Below are positions 1 to 5,981 of a stretch of 8,704 nt of DNA, piece after piece. How positions within the stretch are numbered: the first letter of the stretch is position 1; each line of letters opens with the position of its first letter. Origin of the DNA: Xanthobacteraceae bacterium. Lineage in GTDB: Bacteria; Pseudomonadota; Alphaproteobacteria; Rhizobiales; Xanthobacteraceae. The translations under genes were made by a program, and so were the position numbers. Under the pieces are notes generated by a model. It was given only the letters and a program-made list of their open reading frames with translations, searched no databases and was not told the origin of the DNA. The stretch is taken from NCBI GenBank assembly GCA_030037185.1, contig JASHRR010001229.1:1-8704 (forward strand), read 5' to 3'.

Positions 1-60
1 CCAGGACGGGGCGCCGATATCCCGTTTGTTGTAGATGGCCTTGGGAGAACGAATCCATGA
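1..60 (+). CDS. 3' end of an upstream gene (partial), product unknown
   Basis: The frame starting at base 1 is open from the window edge to a TGA at 58-60 and encodes 19 residues ending in the peptide VVDGLGRTNP. The stop overlaps the ATG at 57-59 of the Rieske gene as ATGA, the usual arrangement of translationally coupled genes in one operon. That overlap is the main reason to believe this frame is coding. Too little is visible to name a family. The other two frames are a weaker fit: frame 2 has an early stop, and frame 3 simply runs into the Rieske start. Confidence 0.45.
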   Translation, partial: PGRGADIPFVVDGLGRTNP

Positions 61-507
61 CGCTGATCGAACAACCATCGCCATCGCTCGAACTGATTTC
101 GAGGCCGCCGTCCGCGGAATTTGACATAGCCACGACACGGCCCGGAACTCCTGGTGGCGCATTCATGCGCCAGTTTTGGCATGCCATCTCTCGCAGCCAA
201 GACCTGCCGGCCGGGCACGCCAAACCGATCAGGATCATGAGCGAGGATTACACGCTCTATCGCGGTCACGCTGGAGCTGCACAGATTATCGCTCACCGTT
301 GCCCGCACCGCGGCGCGCCGATGCACCTCGGCTGGGTGGAGGGCGACAGCATCCGCTGCGTTTATCACGGCTGGAGGGCGCTCGGATGCCGCCATCATTC
401 TCTGGCGAAAGATTCTGGCGCGCGAACTTCGCGCCTTTGCGGAGGGGCGCGCCGCCAAACGATGGAAAACACCCCCTGCCGACGTCGTCCCGACGCTCGG
501 GTTTTAA
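57..507 (+). pseudogene. Rieske-type aromatic ring oxygenase alpha subunit, internally deleted and frameshifted
   Basis: The ATG at 57 follows a GGGAG ribosome binding site at 43-47. The N-terminal ~106 residues form a Rieske [2Fe-2S] domain: Cys82-x-His84, 16 residues, Cys101-x2-His104, followed by the typical GW. After Trp106 (base 374) this frame loses family character. From base 382 a different frame reads SDAAIILWRKILARELRAFA and then EGRAAKRWK, ending at TAA 505-507. That resembles the C-terminal helix and tail of phthalate-dioxygenase-type alpha subunits. About 150 codons remain of a family usually around 420-450 residues long. The catalytic domain with the mononuclear iron site (two His and one Asp) is therefore missing, presumably through one internal deletion of roughly 0.8-0.9 kb near 375-382. 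In the first frame translation would run on to 524 as unrelated residues. The product cannot be an active oxygenase. Substrate is unknown. The domain call is firm; the deletion interpretation is strong inference. Confidence 0.82.
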
Positions 508-844
508 GTCTGCGTTCCGCATGAACAGGGTGCGGTTGCGCCGAACGGCCTGGCTTCATCGGCACCGGCACGCGCGATCGAGATGGCAAAGTGGCCCCGT
601 CACGCGGGCGCGTGGAACGCATAACTCGCCGGCGAACCCGCCGGCAAAATCCGCGACTGCCCAGCGCACAATCACAGCGCCGCATTTACTGATCGGGCAT
701 CGACGTGCGAAACCGGGGCGAGAGAGAACTGAAGTCAACGAGCCGTCACTGACAACCACGCACGCCTTGGACAGGCCGCCCGCGGTCCGGAAAAAATGGG
801 CCGCCGGCGATTAGTACTACTGTGTCAGTGGTTCGATGTGGTTG

Positions 845-901
845 TTGAAATTATTGGGTTTTTCAAAAATGACTCAGTTTTGAAAAATCATGTAATTTCA
901 A
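845..901. promoter_or_regulatory. 57-bp interrupted palindrome, candidate operator
   Basis: Two nested pairs of perfect inverted repeats share one centre at base 873. The outer arms are TTGAAATTA (845-853) and TAATTTCAA (893-901). The inner arms are TTTTTCAAAA (859-868) and TTTTGAAAAA (878-887). The central heptamer TGACTCA (870-876) is also self-complementary around its middle base. Only short mismatched segments (854-858 against 888-892) break the symmetry. It lies in a strongly AT-rich patch, about 160 bases before the GTG of the AMDase-like gene, and overlaps a possible -35 box. This suits a binding site for a dimeric or tetrameric repressor or activator. A transcribed hairpin is the alternative, but it has no GC-rich stem typical of a terminator. 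Confidence 0.6.
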
Positions 902-908
902 TTAGATA
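880..908 (+). promoter_or_regulatory. Putative sigma-70-type promoter for the AMDase-like gene
   Basis: TTGAAA at 880-885 (5 of 6 to TTGACA) is followed after 17 bases by TAGATA at 903-908, a weak -10 box with 3 of 6 matches. An alternative -10, TACAAT at 907-912, has a better sequence but a 21-base spacer. The -35 lies inside the right inner arm of the 57-bp dyad, so a protein bound there would compete with RNA polymerase. The predicted leader before the GTG at 1060 would be about 145 bases. This is inference from spacing and composition only. Confidence 0.35.
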
Positions 909-1059
909 CAATTCTTATGACTCTGTAGTATTAGCCGATTGTCCGCGAGCTTATCTGATCCCATCCGCAAGCGAGCTGAAAGCTGATGGTTGTGAGCACG
1001 AAAGCAGCCGTGTAACTCCATGCGAACCCGAAAGCCGCCTTGATTTGGGAGTGCATCGC

Positions 1060-1803
1060 GTGCCCGATACCTTGGGATACCGAAAGCGGATTGGAATCAT
1101 TGTCCCATCCACCAATACCACTGTCGGACCTGAATGCGAGCTGTTTCGCGTGCCTGGCGTCACCTGCCATACCGGCCGCGTCACTATTAAGGAGCGCCCG
1201 CTCAACACCGAACAAGCATTCTTGGAACATATGACGATGATGCGTGAGGGCATGCGCACCGCCATCGACCAGATCATGACCAGTGGGCTTGATCATCTCA
1301 TCATGGCCATCGCGCTTGAAAGCTTCTGGGGCGGCGTTGCCACCGCGGACAAGCTGCAAGCCGAACTTGCTGAACGCGCTGGCGTCGGAGTCACGATGGG
1401 GGCCGCGGCGGCGGTCACGGCGCTGAAAAGGTTCGGGGCGCGCCGAATTGCAATCTTGACTCCGCATCAGCCGCGCGGTGATGAGATGGTTCGCGCCTAT
1501 ATGGCGGAGGCCGGATTTGAGGTTCTCCGCCTAAAGGGACTGGCCTGCGGGTCTCCGCGCCTGATCGCACAGGTGCCGTTGGCTGATATCCGGGCGGCGT
1601 TGCGCGAGCTTGACGGCGATGATGTCGACGCGCTGCTCCAGGTCGGCACTGCGCTGCCGACGGTGGCGGTCGCCGCGGAGGCGGAACGCTGGCTCGGCAA
1701 GCCCGTGCTGGCGATCAACACGGTCTCCTACTGGGACGCAATCCGCCGTAGCGGGATCGAAGACCGCGTTCTTGGGGTTGGGCGTATTCTGGAGGAGCAT
1801 TAA
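1060..1803 (+). CDS. AMDase / maleate isomerase-like (Asp/Glu racemase superfamily) protein
   Basis: The product is 247 aa from a GTG at 1060, chosen because GGGAG at 1047-1051 lies 8 bases upstream, the family's first strand (RKRIGIIVPSTNTTVGPECE) follows at once, and the length fits the usual 240-250 aa. An open frame reaches back to ATG 796 but adds 88 unrelated residues. The two-lobed Asp/Glu racemase fold is recognisable: the VPSTNTT loop, the middle segment LIMAIALESFWGG, the second-lobe start GARRIAILTPHQPRG, the segment LLQVGTALPT, and a C-terminal KPVLAINTVSYWDAIR. Maleate isomerases and related racemases carry a catalytic Cys in the middle segment and another in the second-lobe loop. 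Here those places read ALES and VGTA, so both cysteines appear absent. I recall such variants in annotated maleate cis-trans isomerase-like proteins, so reaction and substrate cannot be assigned. Its neighbours suggest carboxylic or aromatic acid catabolism. The sampled GC of 75% (1621-1680) marks it as native to a GC-rich genome. Confidence 0.8.
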   Translation: MPDTLGYRKRIGIIVPSTNTTVGPECELFRVPGVTCHTGRVTIKERPLNTEQAFLEHMTMMREGMRTAIDQIMTSGLDHLIMAIALESFWGGVATADKLQAELAERAGVGVTMGAAAAVTALKRFGARRIAILTPHQPRGDEMVRAYMAEAGFEVLRLKGLACGSPRLIAQVPLADIRAALRELDGDDVDALLQVGTALPTVAVAAEAERWLGKPVLAINTVSYWDAIRRSGIEDRVLGVGRILEEH

Positions 1804-1986
1804 TGCACCATTCCGCCAGATCGCTTTAGAATGGCCAGCCTGTCGCTTAAACCGGCGAGAGCCAAAGAGAGCAGCGGGCAAGCAGCAACCGCTCGAAACC
1901 ATAACGTTCGTTGGAATTGCGAATATCCATAACTTCAGGCGAATGCAAGGGGCAGTGTGAGACGCAAAATTCGTCGGCTGGCGCGC

Positions 1987-2014
1987 TGAACCCCCGGGCA
2001 TGAACCCCCGGGCA
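1987..2014. repeat. Two perfect tandem copies of a 14-bp unit
   Basis: TGAACCCCCGGGCA occurs at 1987-2000 and again directly at 2001-2014. Each unit contains the palindrome CCCGGG. There are only two copies, in a non-coding stretch, so slippage is the simplest origin. Confidence 0.8.
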
Positions 2015-2065
2015 GGTCGCGCTTTCCGGTCGTGCAAAATCACTGTAACCGTCTCAAACCCGCTG

Positions 2066-2080
2066 CGGGGACATTCCCCG
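2066..2080. repeat. Short GC-rich hairpin
   Basis: CGGGGA (2066-2071) and TCCCCG (2075-2080) form a perfect 6-bp stem with a CAT loop. There is no T-run on either side, so it is not a classical intrinsic terminator. It lies about 260 bases after the AMDase-like gene. Confidence 0.4.
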
Positions 2081-2470
2081 GCCAAGTGGTTCGCTAGGAT
2101 ACGCTATTCGTCGGTTCGCGCTATCTCGGCTCAGATATCTGATATGAGTAATTGATTCAACATAATCTATCGAGAGCGCAGGTTAGACGCGCAAGCCGGG
2201 CCGATGATCAGATTGTTGCCCGCCTGTCGGATGCTATGGACTGGCCTATCGTTGAATATCAATTTCACAGCGCCTCAAGGAGGACCTATCCATCGATCGC
2301 GATTATTGATGTCCGCGACAGGAGTCAATATCGCGGTCAAGCGAGGTGCTGGACCGGCTCCAATTCGACCCTATGGTTGTTTCGATATGGTCGTGAAACG
2401 CGGCGTGATGGCGGCGGGCTTTTGAGCTTCACGCCAAAAAGCGGTCGCGGCATGCTCGGCCACCTTAGCA

Positions 2471-2869
2471 TCAGCTGCTGGCGTCACGGACGCGGAGCCA
2501 CAGGAGAACCGAGGCAAGGCCAGTGACCACGAACGTCGAAACGTGTGCCGCAAACCGGGTTGCCCCACCAAGCATCACGTACAAAGCCGTTGCGTCGAAC
2601 ACAGGCAAGACCATCGCCGCGGTGGTCAGAACAGCCAGCGGCTGCCATTGCCGGCGAAGCAAAAAGACGAACCCGGCAACCACGATCGCGAGGTTGCGCG
2701 ACAGGTATACCCGATAATAGAGTATGCCATCGACGTCGACGGTGGATAGGCCGAAAAAGCGCGCCGACATTAACTCTGGCGCAAACAGGCCGCGGGCCGA
2801 GTAAACCGTGAACATCAACAGGAACAGAGAGACACACAGTACCGTTGCGACAGCCAACAATTTTCTCAT
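2471..2869 (-). CDS. DUF4267-like small integral membrane protein
   Basis: The product is 132 aa. I chose the ATG at 2869 because GGAG (complement of 2878-2881) lies 8 bases upstream; an in-frame ATG at 2890 would add seven residues without a comparable site. The protein is very hydrophobic, with about four membrane segments: roughly residues 4-24, 59-72, 78-98 and 108-125. After helix 1 comes the family-like stretch ARGLFAPELMSARFFGL, then a YYRVYLSRNLAIVVAGFVFL region with polar residues before helix 2, and FDATALYVMLGGATRFAAH between helices 3 and 4. This layout matches the DUF4267 family of unknown function. It is the last gene of a minus-strand group whose first member is a broken DUF6632-like gene, another small membrane family. 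No enzymatic residues can be named. It appears intact, with no terminator visible after it. Confidence 0.7.
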   Translation of the reverse strand: MRKLLAVATVLCVSLFLLMFTVYSARGLFAPELMSARFFGLSTVDVDGILYYRVYLSRNLAIVVAGFVFLLRRQWQPLAVLTTAAMVLPVFDATALYVMLGGATRFAAHVSTFVVTGLASVLLWLRVRDASS

Positions 2870-2886
2870 AGCAATTACTCCGGATA

Positions 2887-3243
2887 TCACACTGAGACGC
2901 CAAACCGATGTTTACGAGAACCGACTTTTGAGGCACCCGGTGCATCGATTTCAGGTGGTTGCGATCCGGGTGAGCAAATATCTCGCAAAAATGTGGTTCG
3001 GCATCGCCGCTGGCAAACAAAGCCCTCATGACTGTTGGATGACAGCTGACTGGAGTTTTCATTTTGGTCTCGGGCAGGCTCCGCCGAAGTAGCTTGGATA
3101 CAGAGCTGTGGAGCGAGCGAACTTATGGTGCGGAATTCGCCAAGCTGCGCCGAAAGCCGCAAGCCGAGGGTCGTGGTCAACGCGGCCAGCACCAGCCACG
3201 CCCCCGCGAATCGAGCCGAGTGTGCAAGATTCGGGATGTTCAT
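2887..3243 (-). CDS. Doubtful short ORF with one N-terminal membrane segment
   Basis: A 118-aa frame starts at ATG 3243. Its ATG overlaps, as ATGA, the stop of the frame that opens the DUF6632-like gene, which suggests translational coupling. Residues 12-31 (FAGAWLVLAALTTTLGLRLS) would make a membrane helix or signal anchor. The rest, from about residue 55, is polar with no recognisable domain and looks like chance coding. The upstream GGAAACGAGC gives only a weak ribosome binding site. It may be a membrane-protein gene that kept its first helix and then decayed, or it may never have been a gene. I do not recognise a family. Confidence 0.3.
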   Translation of the reverse strand: MNIPNLAHSARFAGAWLVLAALTTTLGLRLSAQLGEFRTISSLAPQLCIQATSAEPARDQNENSSQLSSNSHEGFVCQRRCRTTFLRDICSPGSQPPEIDAPGASKVGSRKHRFGVSV

Positions 3244-3611
3244 GCTCGTTTCCGCATGAACAGAAGCGACGCGGGTGCGTCAGTGCAAGGGTAATCGGCG
3301 CCACATCGCCACGTAACGCAAGATGCTGTGAAGGGCCTGGAATGTGACTGGTATCGAACGCCATGGCTGTGGCGTGCATCGCGCCCGACACCATCACGAA
3401 ATTGGCCGGTGACAGCGCTTTGACCGGATCGCGCGCCGCCCAGACGGGAAAGGCGCCCACTATCACGTAGATGGCGACCAACATAGCTCCCTGGCCAGAT
3501 TGCGATCGGGATAATCCCAGACCCACGAGGGGCGTTCGAACACGAGCATGTTGAGGGATACAGCACTATCATCGATACGCCGTTTGCAACCAGGGCAATC
3601 CGCGCAGGCAC
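3240..3611 (-). pseudogene. DUF6632-like membrane protein gene broken by frameshifts
   Basis: Three reading frames each carry consecutive pieces of one small membrane protein. From GTG 3611 frame A gives ARIALVANGVSMIVLYPST, the first helix. A second frame then gives NMLVFERPSWVWDYPDRNLA, the loop. A third gives MLVAIYVIVGAFPVWAARDP and, further on, MHATAMAF and HLALRGDVAPITLALTHPRR, the core helices. In intact DUF6632-type proteins these parts follow each other in one frame, with the typical motifs VGVFLLxAARxP and HLxGDVxAL. Frame A is open throughout and ends at TGA 3240-3242, overlapping the next ATG. A natural gene end in frame A would therefore imply a third shift that restores the original frame. 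An AGGAG site lies upstream, but it is better spaced for an ATG at about 3619 in yet another frame, so the true start is uncertain. Family recognition is from memory of the domain pattern. Confidence 0.6.
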
Positions 3612-3676
3612 CGCATCGCAATTCTCCTGCCATCACGGGGCCGCAGACTGGCAAAAATCGGCCAACTGCGGTTGTG

Positions 3677-3705
3677 AATTTCGCGTGCAGCCTGCAAACA
3701 AAATT
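3677..3705. promoter_or_regulatory. 29-bp dyad between divergent genes, candidate LysR operator
   Basis: The inner arms TGCAG (3686-3690) and CTGCA (3692-3696) and the outer arms AATTT (3677-3681) and AAATT (3701-3705) share one centre at base 3691. The site lies in the 126-base region between the LysR gene (start 3738) and the divergent DUF6632-like gene (start near 3611). LysR-type regulators commonly bind dyads in exactly such divergent spacers and control both sides. The spacing does not give a textbook T-N11-A box, so assignment to this regulator is inference from position and symmetry. Confidence 0.45.
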
Positions 3706-3737
3706 TGTAGCATCGCGCGGAGTCGCGAGCGCATCGA

Positions 3738-4655
3738 ATGAAAGCGGAACTACATAATGAACGCTGGACCGACCCCGGGCTTTCCTGGAGCCAGCTACGG
3801 GCATTCCAGACCTGTGCGCGGCTGTCGAGCTTTAATGCTGCGGCAACCGAGCTTAACCTGACGGCATCCGCAGTCCGCTATCAGATTGGCCTTTTGGAGG
3901 CACGTCTTGGGGTCAAACTGTTTGAGCGGCAAGGCGGCCGGCTGTCCTTGACTTCAATCGGAATGTCTTTTGACCGCCAGATATCGCGACCGATGCGAGA
4001 CCTGGTGACTGCATGCGCGACCGTGAGCCGGATGGCGGCGGCGGCACCGATTATCCTGACGGCACCGCCGCTTTTTGCCCGTCAATTCCTTTTCGACGAT
4101 AGATTCCTGAAATGGTGCGACGGCAATCAGGTCAAGCTGGACGTTGCCGACGCAAAGCGGGACCTGTTCGCAACCAACCAGATCGTCGCGATCAGGTTCG
4201 GAACCGAACCGAGCTCCGATCTGGTATCGACGCCCGTTTTCGACGTGCAATTGGTACTCGCGGCAGCCCCTACCATTGCTGCGCGGGCACGGCCGACCGA
4301 TCAAACCTGGTGGCTCGAACAGACACTGCTGAGCCCCGCAGTTAGCGACATCGCCTGGCCCCGGGTTTGGCGTGCACTAAAAGTGCGCTCGCCGGAGATC
4401 ACCCATCCAGTGCACTTCTCCTCTTACGCTGCGGCGCTGGAAGCTGCATGTGCAGCATATGGCGTGTTGCTGGCGCCCCTCCCGTTCAGCGAGCTGGAGT
4501 TCGCATCGGGAAGGCTTTCACGTTTGTCGAATATTTGTTTGCCCAGTCGCATCGGCTACTCGCTGCTTATGCGGCGGGAGCTTGCCAACACTTCGCGGGG
4601 CCGCGCGTTGCGACGGCGGATTATTGGCGAGATCAAACAGGCTAAGCGCTGTTGA
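3738..4655 (+). CDS. LysR-type transcriptional regulator (GcvA-like)
   Basis: The product is 305 aa, the usual length for the family. The N-terminal winged helix-turn-helix occupies about residues 16-75: LSWSQLRAFQTCARLSSFNA, AAATELNLTASAVRYQIGLL and EARLGVKLFERQGGRLSLT. The recognition helix reads SAVRYQIGLLE, where most members have SAVSxQIxxLE. Residues ~90-300 are the effector-binding domain, with ILTAPPLFARQFL at its first strand and YGVLLAPLPFSELE near the end. Effector-binding residues cannot be predicted. I kept the ATG at 3738. GGAG at 3719-3722 is 15 bases away, rather far, while GCGAG at 3725-3729 has normal spacing. Transcribed away from the DUF6632/DUF4267 group, it is the natural candidate to control that group and itself through the dyad at 3677-3705. 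A 7-bp hairpin follows 23 bases after the stop. Confidence 0.9.
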   Translation: MKAELHNERWTDPGLSWSQLRAFQTCARLSSFNAAATELNLTASAVRYQIGLLEARLGVKLFERQGGRLSLTSIGMSFDRQISRPMRDLVTACATVSRMAAAAPIILTAPPLFARQFLFDDRFLKWCDGNQVKLDVADAKRDLFATNQIVAIRFGTEPSSDLVSTPVFDVQLVLAAAPTIAARARPTDQTWWLEQTLLSPAVSDIAWPRVWRALKVRSPEITHPVHFSSYAAALEAACAAYGVLLAPLPFSELEFASGRLSRLSNICLPSRIGYSLLMRRELANTSRGRALRRRIIGEIKQAKRC

Positions 4656-4677
4656 CGGATTGTGAGGTGGATGTAAA

Positions 4678-4695
4678 CGGCTGCACAGGCAGCCG
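4678..4695 (+). terminator. Perfect hairpin just after the LysR gene, possible terminator
   Basis: CGGCTGC (4678-4684) and GCAGCCG (4689-4695) form a 7-bp GC-rich stem with an ACAG loop, 23 bases after the LysR stop. It is not followed by a T-run, so it is at best a weak or factor-assisted terminator, or a 3'-end stabiliser. Confidence 0.4.
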
Positions 4696-4867
4696 AGTTC
4701 GCGTGCTTGAGGTAACAATGTCCGTCTGTCAAAACCGCTGGCCCTTAGATTGAGCATATCTCGTCCCGGACGTTGCGCTGAGACGGAGCCGCTCGCCGAC
4801 GGGCTAGGGTAATCGGACTGATCGTGACTGCCTCCGAGGCGAAGCGCAAAACTGGAGTGAGTCGCGG

Positions 4868-4890
4868 GCTCTCGAGAGCTACTTTTTGGT
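4868..4890 (+). terminator. Weak terminator-like palindrome with short T-run
   Basis: The perfect 12-bp palindrome GCTCTCGAGAGC (4868-4879) can fold as a 4-bp stem with a TCGA loop. It is followed by TAC and five T residues. The stem is short, and no gene with this orientation ends nearby except LysR, 210 bases away. Confidence 0.2.
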
Positions 4891-5242
4891 TGCGGCATTG
4901 TGAGTCCGATAAAGCGAACGCCGCCGGCTGAACGGCAAGGTCCATCGCGTTTGGCGGTTCCGCAGCCCTGCGGTCCACAAAAGAGGTTTGGCACTTTGGC
5001 GCCGATTCAGCCCCGAGATACTGCCGACCTCTCCGGTGAGGCCCCGTGGTGGTCTCCAGGGTATGATTCGGCAGGCAAAAATGCCCCCCGAGCCCGGGTA
5101 TCAAGTTTCACTCCGAAGACCGAACCAATCCTTGCGGAACCCGTTCGCCTCCACTGCCGTTTTTAAGGCGGCGCAGGCTCTACGTTACGCTAGCCGCAGG
5201 CGAAGGAGCAGACAACGTCGCGTCAACATACAAGGAGTCCGC

Positions 5243-5572
5243 ATGGGACATCGATTGATCACCGCCCTGACGTTTCTCAACGCGATGGCGCTATTTGCAT
5301 GCATAATCTTAATTGCCGCTGCCACCACCAAGGATACCGACATTGCGATGCCAATGACGCGGGCAATTGAGACTTCTCTGCGGATGTTTGTCGTCGGATC
5401 CTCGCTCCCGACGGTGGCGTGGGCAATCTCAGCAATGGAAATGGACAGGTCTATGGCTAGGGTGAAATTAATTGAATCTTGGGTCATGTATGTCCTGCTG
5501 CTTATCTCCTTTGTCATGTTTGTCGTCGGCGCGTGGCGACTGCCGGCCTCCGTTCTCAGTGGCTTGAGCTAG
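5243..5572 (+). CDS. Small three-helix membrane protein of unknown function
   Basis: The product is 109 aa. The ATG at 5243 has an excellent ribosome binding site, AAGGAG, 5 bases upstream; the frame is open further 5' but without another good start. Three hydrophobic segments are visible: about residues 6-28 (TALTFLNAMALFACIILIAA), 46-66 (FVVGSSLPTVAWAISAM) and 79-99 (WVMYVLLLISFVMFVVGAW). A charged loop (EMDRSMARVKLIE) lies between helices 2 and 3. It reads as an integral inner-membrane protein, but I recognise no family and assign no function. Sampled GC is about 47% (56 of 120 bases at 5341-5400 and 5461-5520), well below the AMDase-like and LivG genes, so it may have been acquired. It stands alone, with spacers of more than 500 bases on both sides. 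Confidence 0.65.
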   Translation: MGHRLITALTFLNAMALFACIILIAAATTKDTDIAMPMTRAIETSLRMFVVGSSLPTVAWAISAMEMDRSMARVKLIESWVMYVLLLISFVMFVVGAWRLPASVLSGLS

Positions 5573-5621
5573 CGGGCTGTTGAGGTCTCTGGTGCCGCGT
5601 TGAATATCGAGGGACGATCAC

Positions 5622-5633
5622 GTGACCGGTCAC
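5622..5633. repeat. 12-bp perfect palindrome
   Basis: GTGACCGGTCAC is fully self-complementary. Its core ACCGGT recurs in the inverted repeat at 5982-5998. It could be a binding site, but a palindrome of this length also arises by chance, so the reading is weak. Confidence 0.35.
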
Positions 5634-5981
5634 ACGACAATAACCGGATTCAAGCCCGAGGCGCCCACGCCACCGCGGCCGCGTGTCAGGTTCCGCCACG
5701 GCAGAAATGGACGCGCCGGTGCCCCGGGGACGCATCAGCGCGCAAAAGCGGCGACATGACCTCCGCCGCTGGCGCTACAAGGGCGATGTCGGAATGCCGG
5801 GCCCTCGGCGTCATCGACAATCTCATCGACCCCGGGCGCGCCATCGAAATGCGGCCGTTATGACGCCACTGCCAGTTTGCAGGCTCGCTGGTCACCGAGG
5901 CGCTTTACTTCGCCTGGGGCGAGCGGCCACAATGCCGCAAACCTCACTTTTGCGTCAGAAAGTCGCCTGACCGACATTTTA

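Larger units (their letters stand above)
508..1059. other. Non-coding stretch between the Rieske remnant and the AMDase-like gene
   Basis: Several frames are open between 508 and about 800, as expected at high GC, but none gives a recognisable protein or a start with a good ribosome binding site. The composition switches sharply at about 830: bases 841-900 have only 15 G/C in 60. That AT-rich patch holds the 57-bp dyad and the putative promoter listed separately. The frame of the downstream gene is open back to an ATG at 796, but its residues before about 1060 show no family similarity, and they run through the dyad, so I treat them as untranslated. Confidence 0.5.
1804..2470. other. Long non-coding or degraded stretch
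   Basis: No convincing gene was found in about 670 bases. The AMDase-like stop is followed as TAATG by a 9-codon frame (1803-1829) that ends at once. A tandem 14-bp repeat (1987-2014), a small hairpin (2066-2080) and a 12-bp palindrome TCAGATATCTGA (2131-2142) are present. A strong AAGGAGG at 2277-2283 has no start codon at a usable distance. This suggests a former gene start that has been mutated, but the frames after it contain early stops or unrecognisable sequence. The open frame 2152-2526 on the plus strand has no recognisable motif and overlaps the end of the DUF4267-like gene on the other strand. Confidence 0.5.
4656..5242. other. Long intergenic stretch without a recognisable gene
   Basis: Both strands were read in all frames. 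Open frames exist on the minus strand across 4745-5104 and 4518-4994, but they lack recognisable motifs and overlap one another. I see a perfect hairpin after the LysR gene (4678-4695), a palindrome GCTCTCGAGAGC (4868-4879) followed by TACTTTTTGG, and a small CCGCAG/CTGCGG stem (4960-4973). The last bases, 5233-5238, carry the ribosome binding site of the next gene. I saw no tRNA or known structured RNA. Confidence 0.5.

Noticed and set aside
176..814. Long plus-strand open frame (212 codons) across the Rieske remnant
   Set aside because: It overlaps the Rieske domain in another frame, is rich in Arg, Ala and Pro as expected from shadow frames at high GC, and has no recognisable motif.
870..876. 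TGACTCA as a eukaryotic AP-1 or GCN4 site
   Set aside because: The setting is bacterial; the heptamer is simply the centre of the larger dyad.
931..1467. Minus-strand open frame of 178 codons opposite the AMDase-like gene
   Set aside because: It is a shadow of a clear family member on the other strand, without a domain or ribosome binding site.
1987..2014. Start of a CRISPR array
   Set aside because: The two 14-bp copies are directly adjacent with no spacer, and there are only two.
1531..2085. Minus-strand open frame of 184 codons spanning the 3' part of the AMDase-like gene and the spacer
   Set aside because: More than a third lies opposite a real gene, and the spacer part has no recognisable motif and crosses the tandem repeat.
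2484..3062. Minus-strand open frame of 192 codons overlapping the DUF4267-like gene
   Set aside because: The DUF4267-like frame has the hydrophobic pattern and the ribosome binding site; this frame is a Cys/Arg-rich shadow.
4745..5104. Minus-strand open frame in the spacer after the LysR gene
   Set aside because: No start with a ribosome binding site, no domain, and a competing frame overlaps it. It could be a dispersed repeat, but that cannot be judged from one copy.
5795..5850. Residues ALGVIDNLIDPGRAIE as a relic of a carboxyltransferase C-terminus
   Set aside because: The resemblance to the ends of acyl-CoA carboxylase beta subunits is short and the surrounding residues do not fit.
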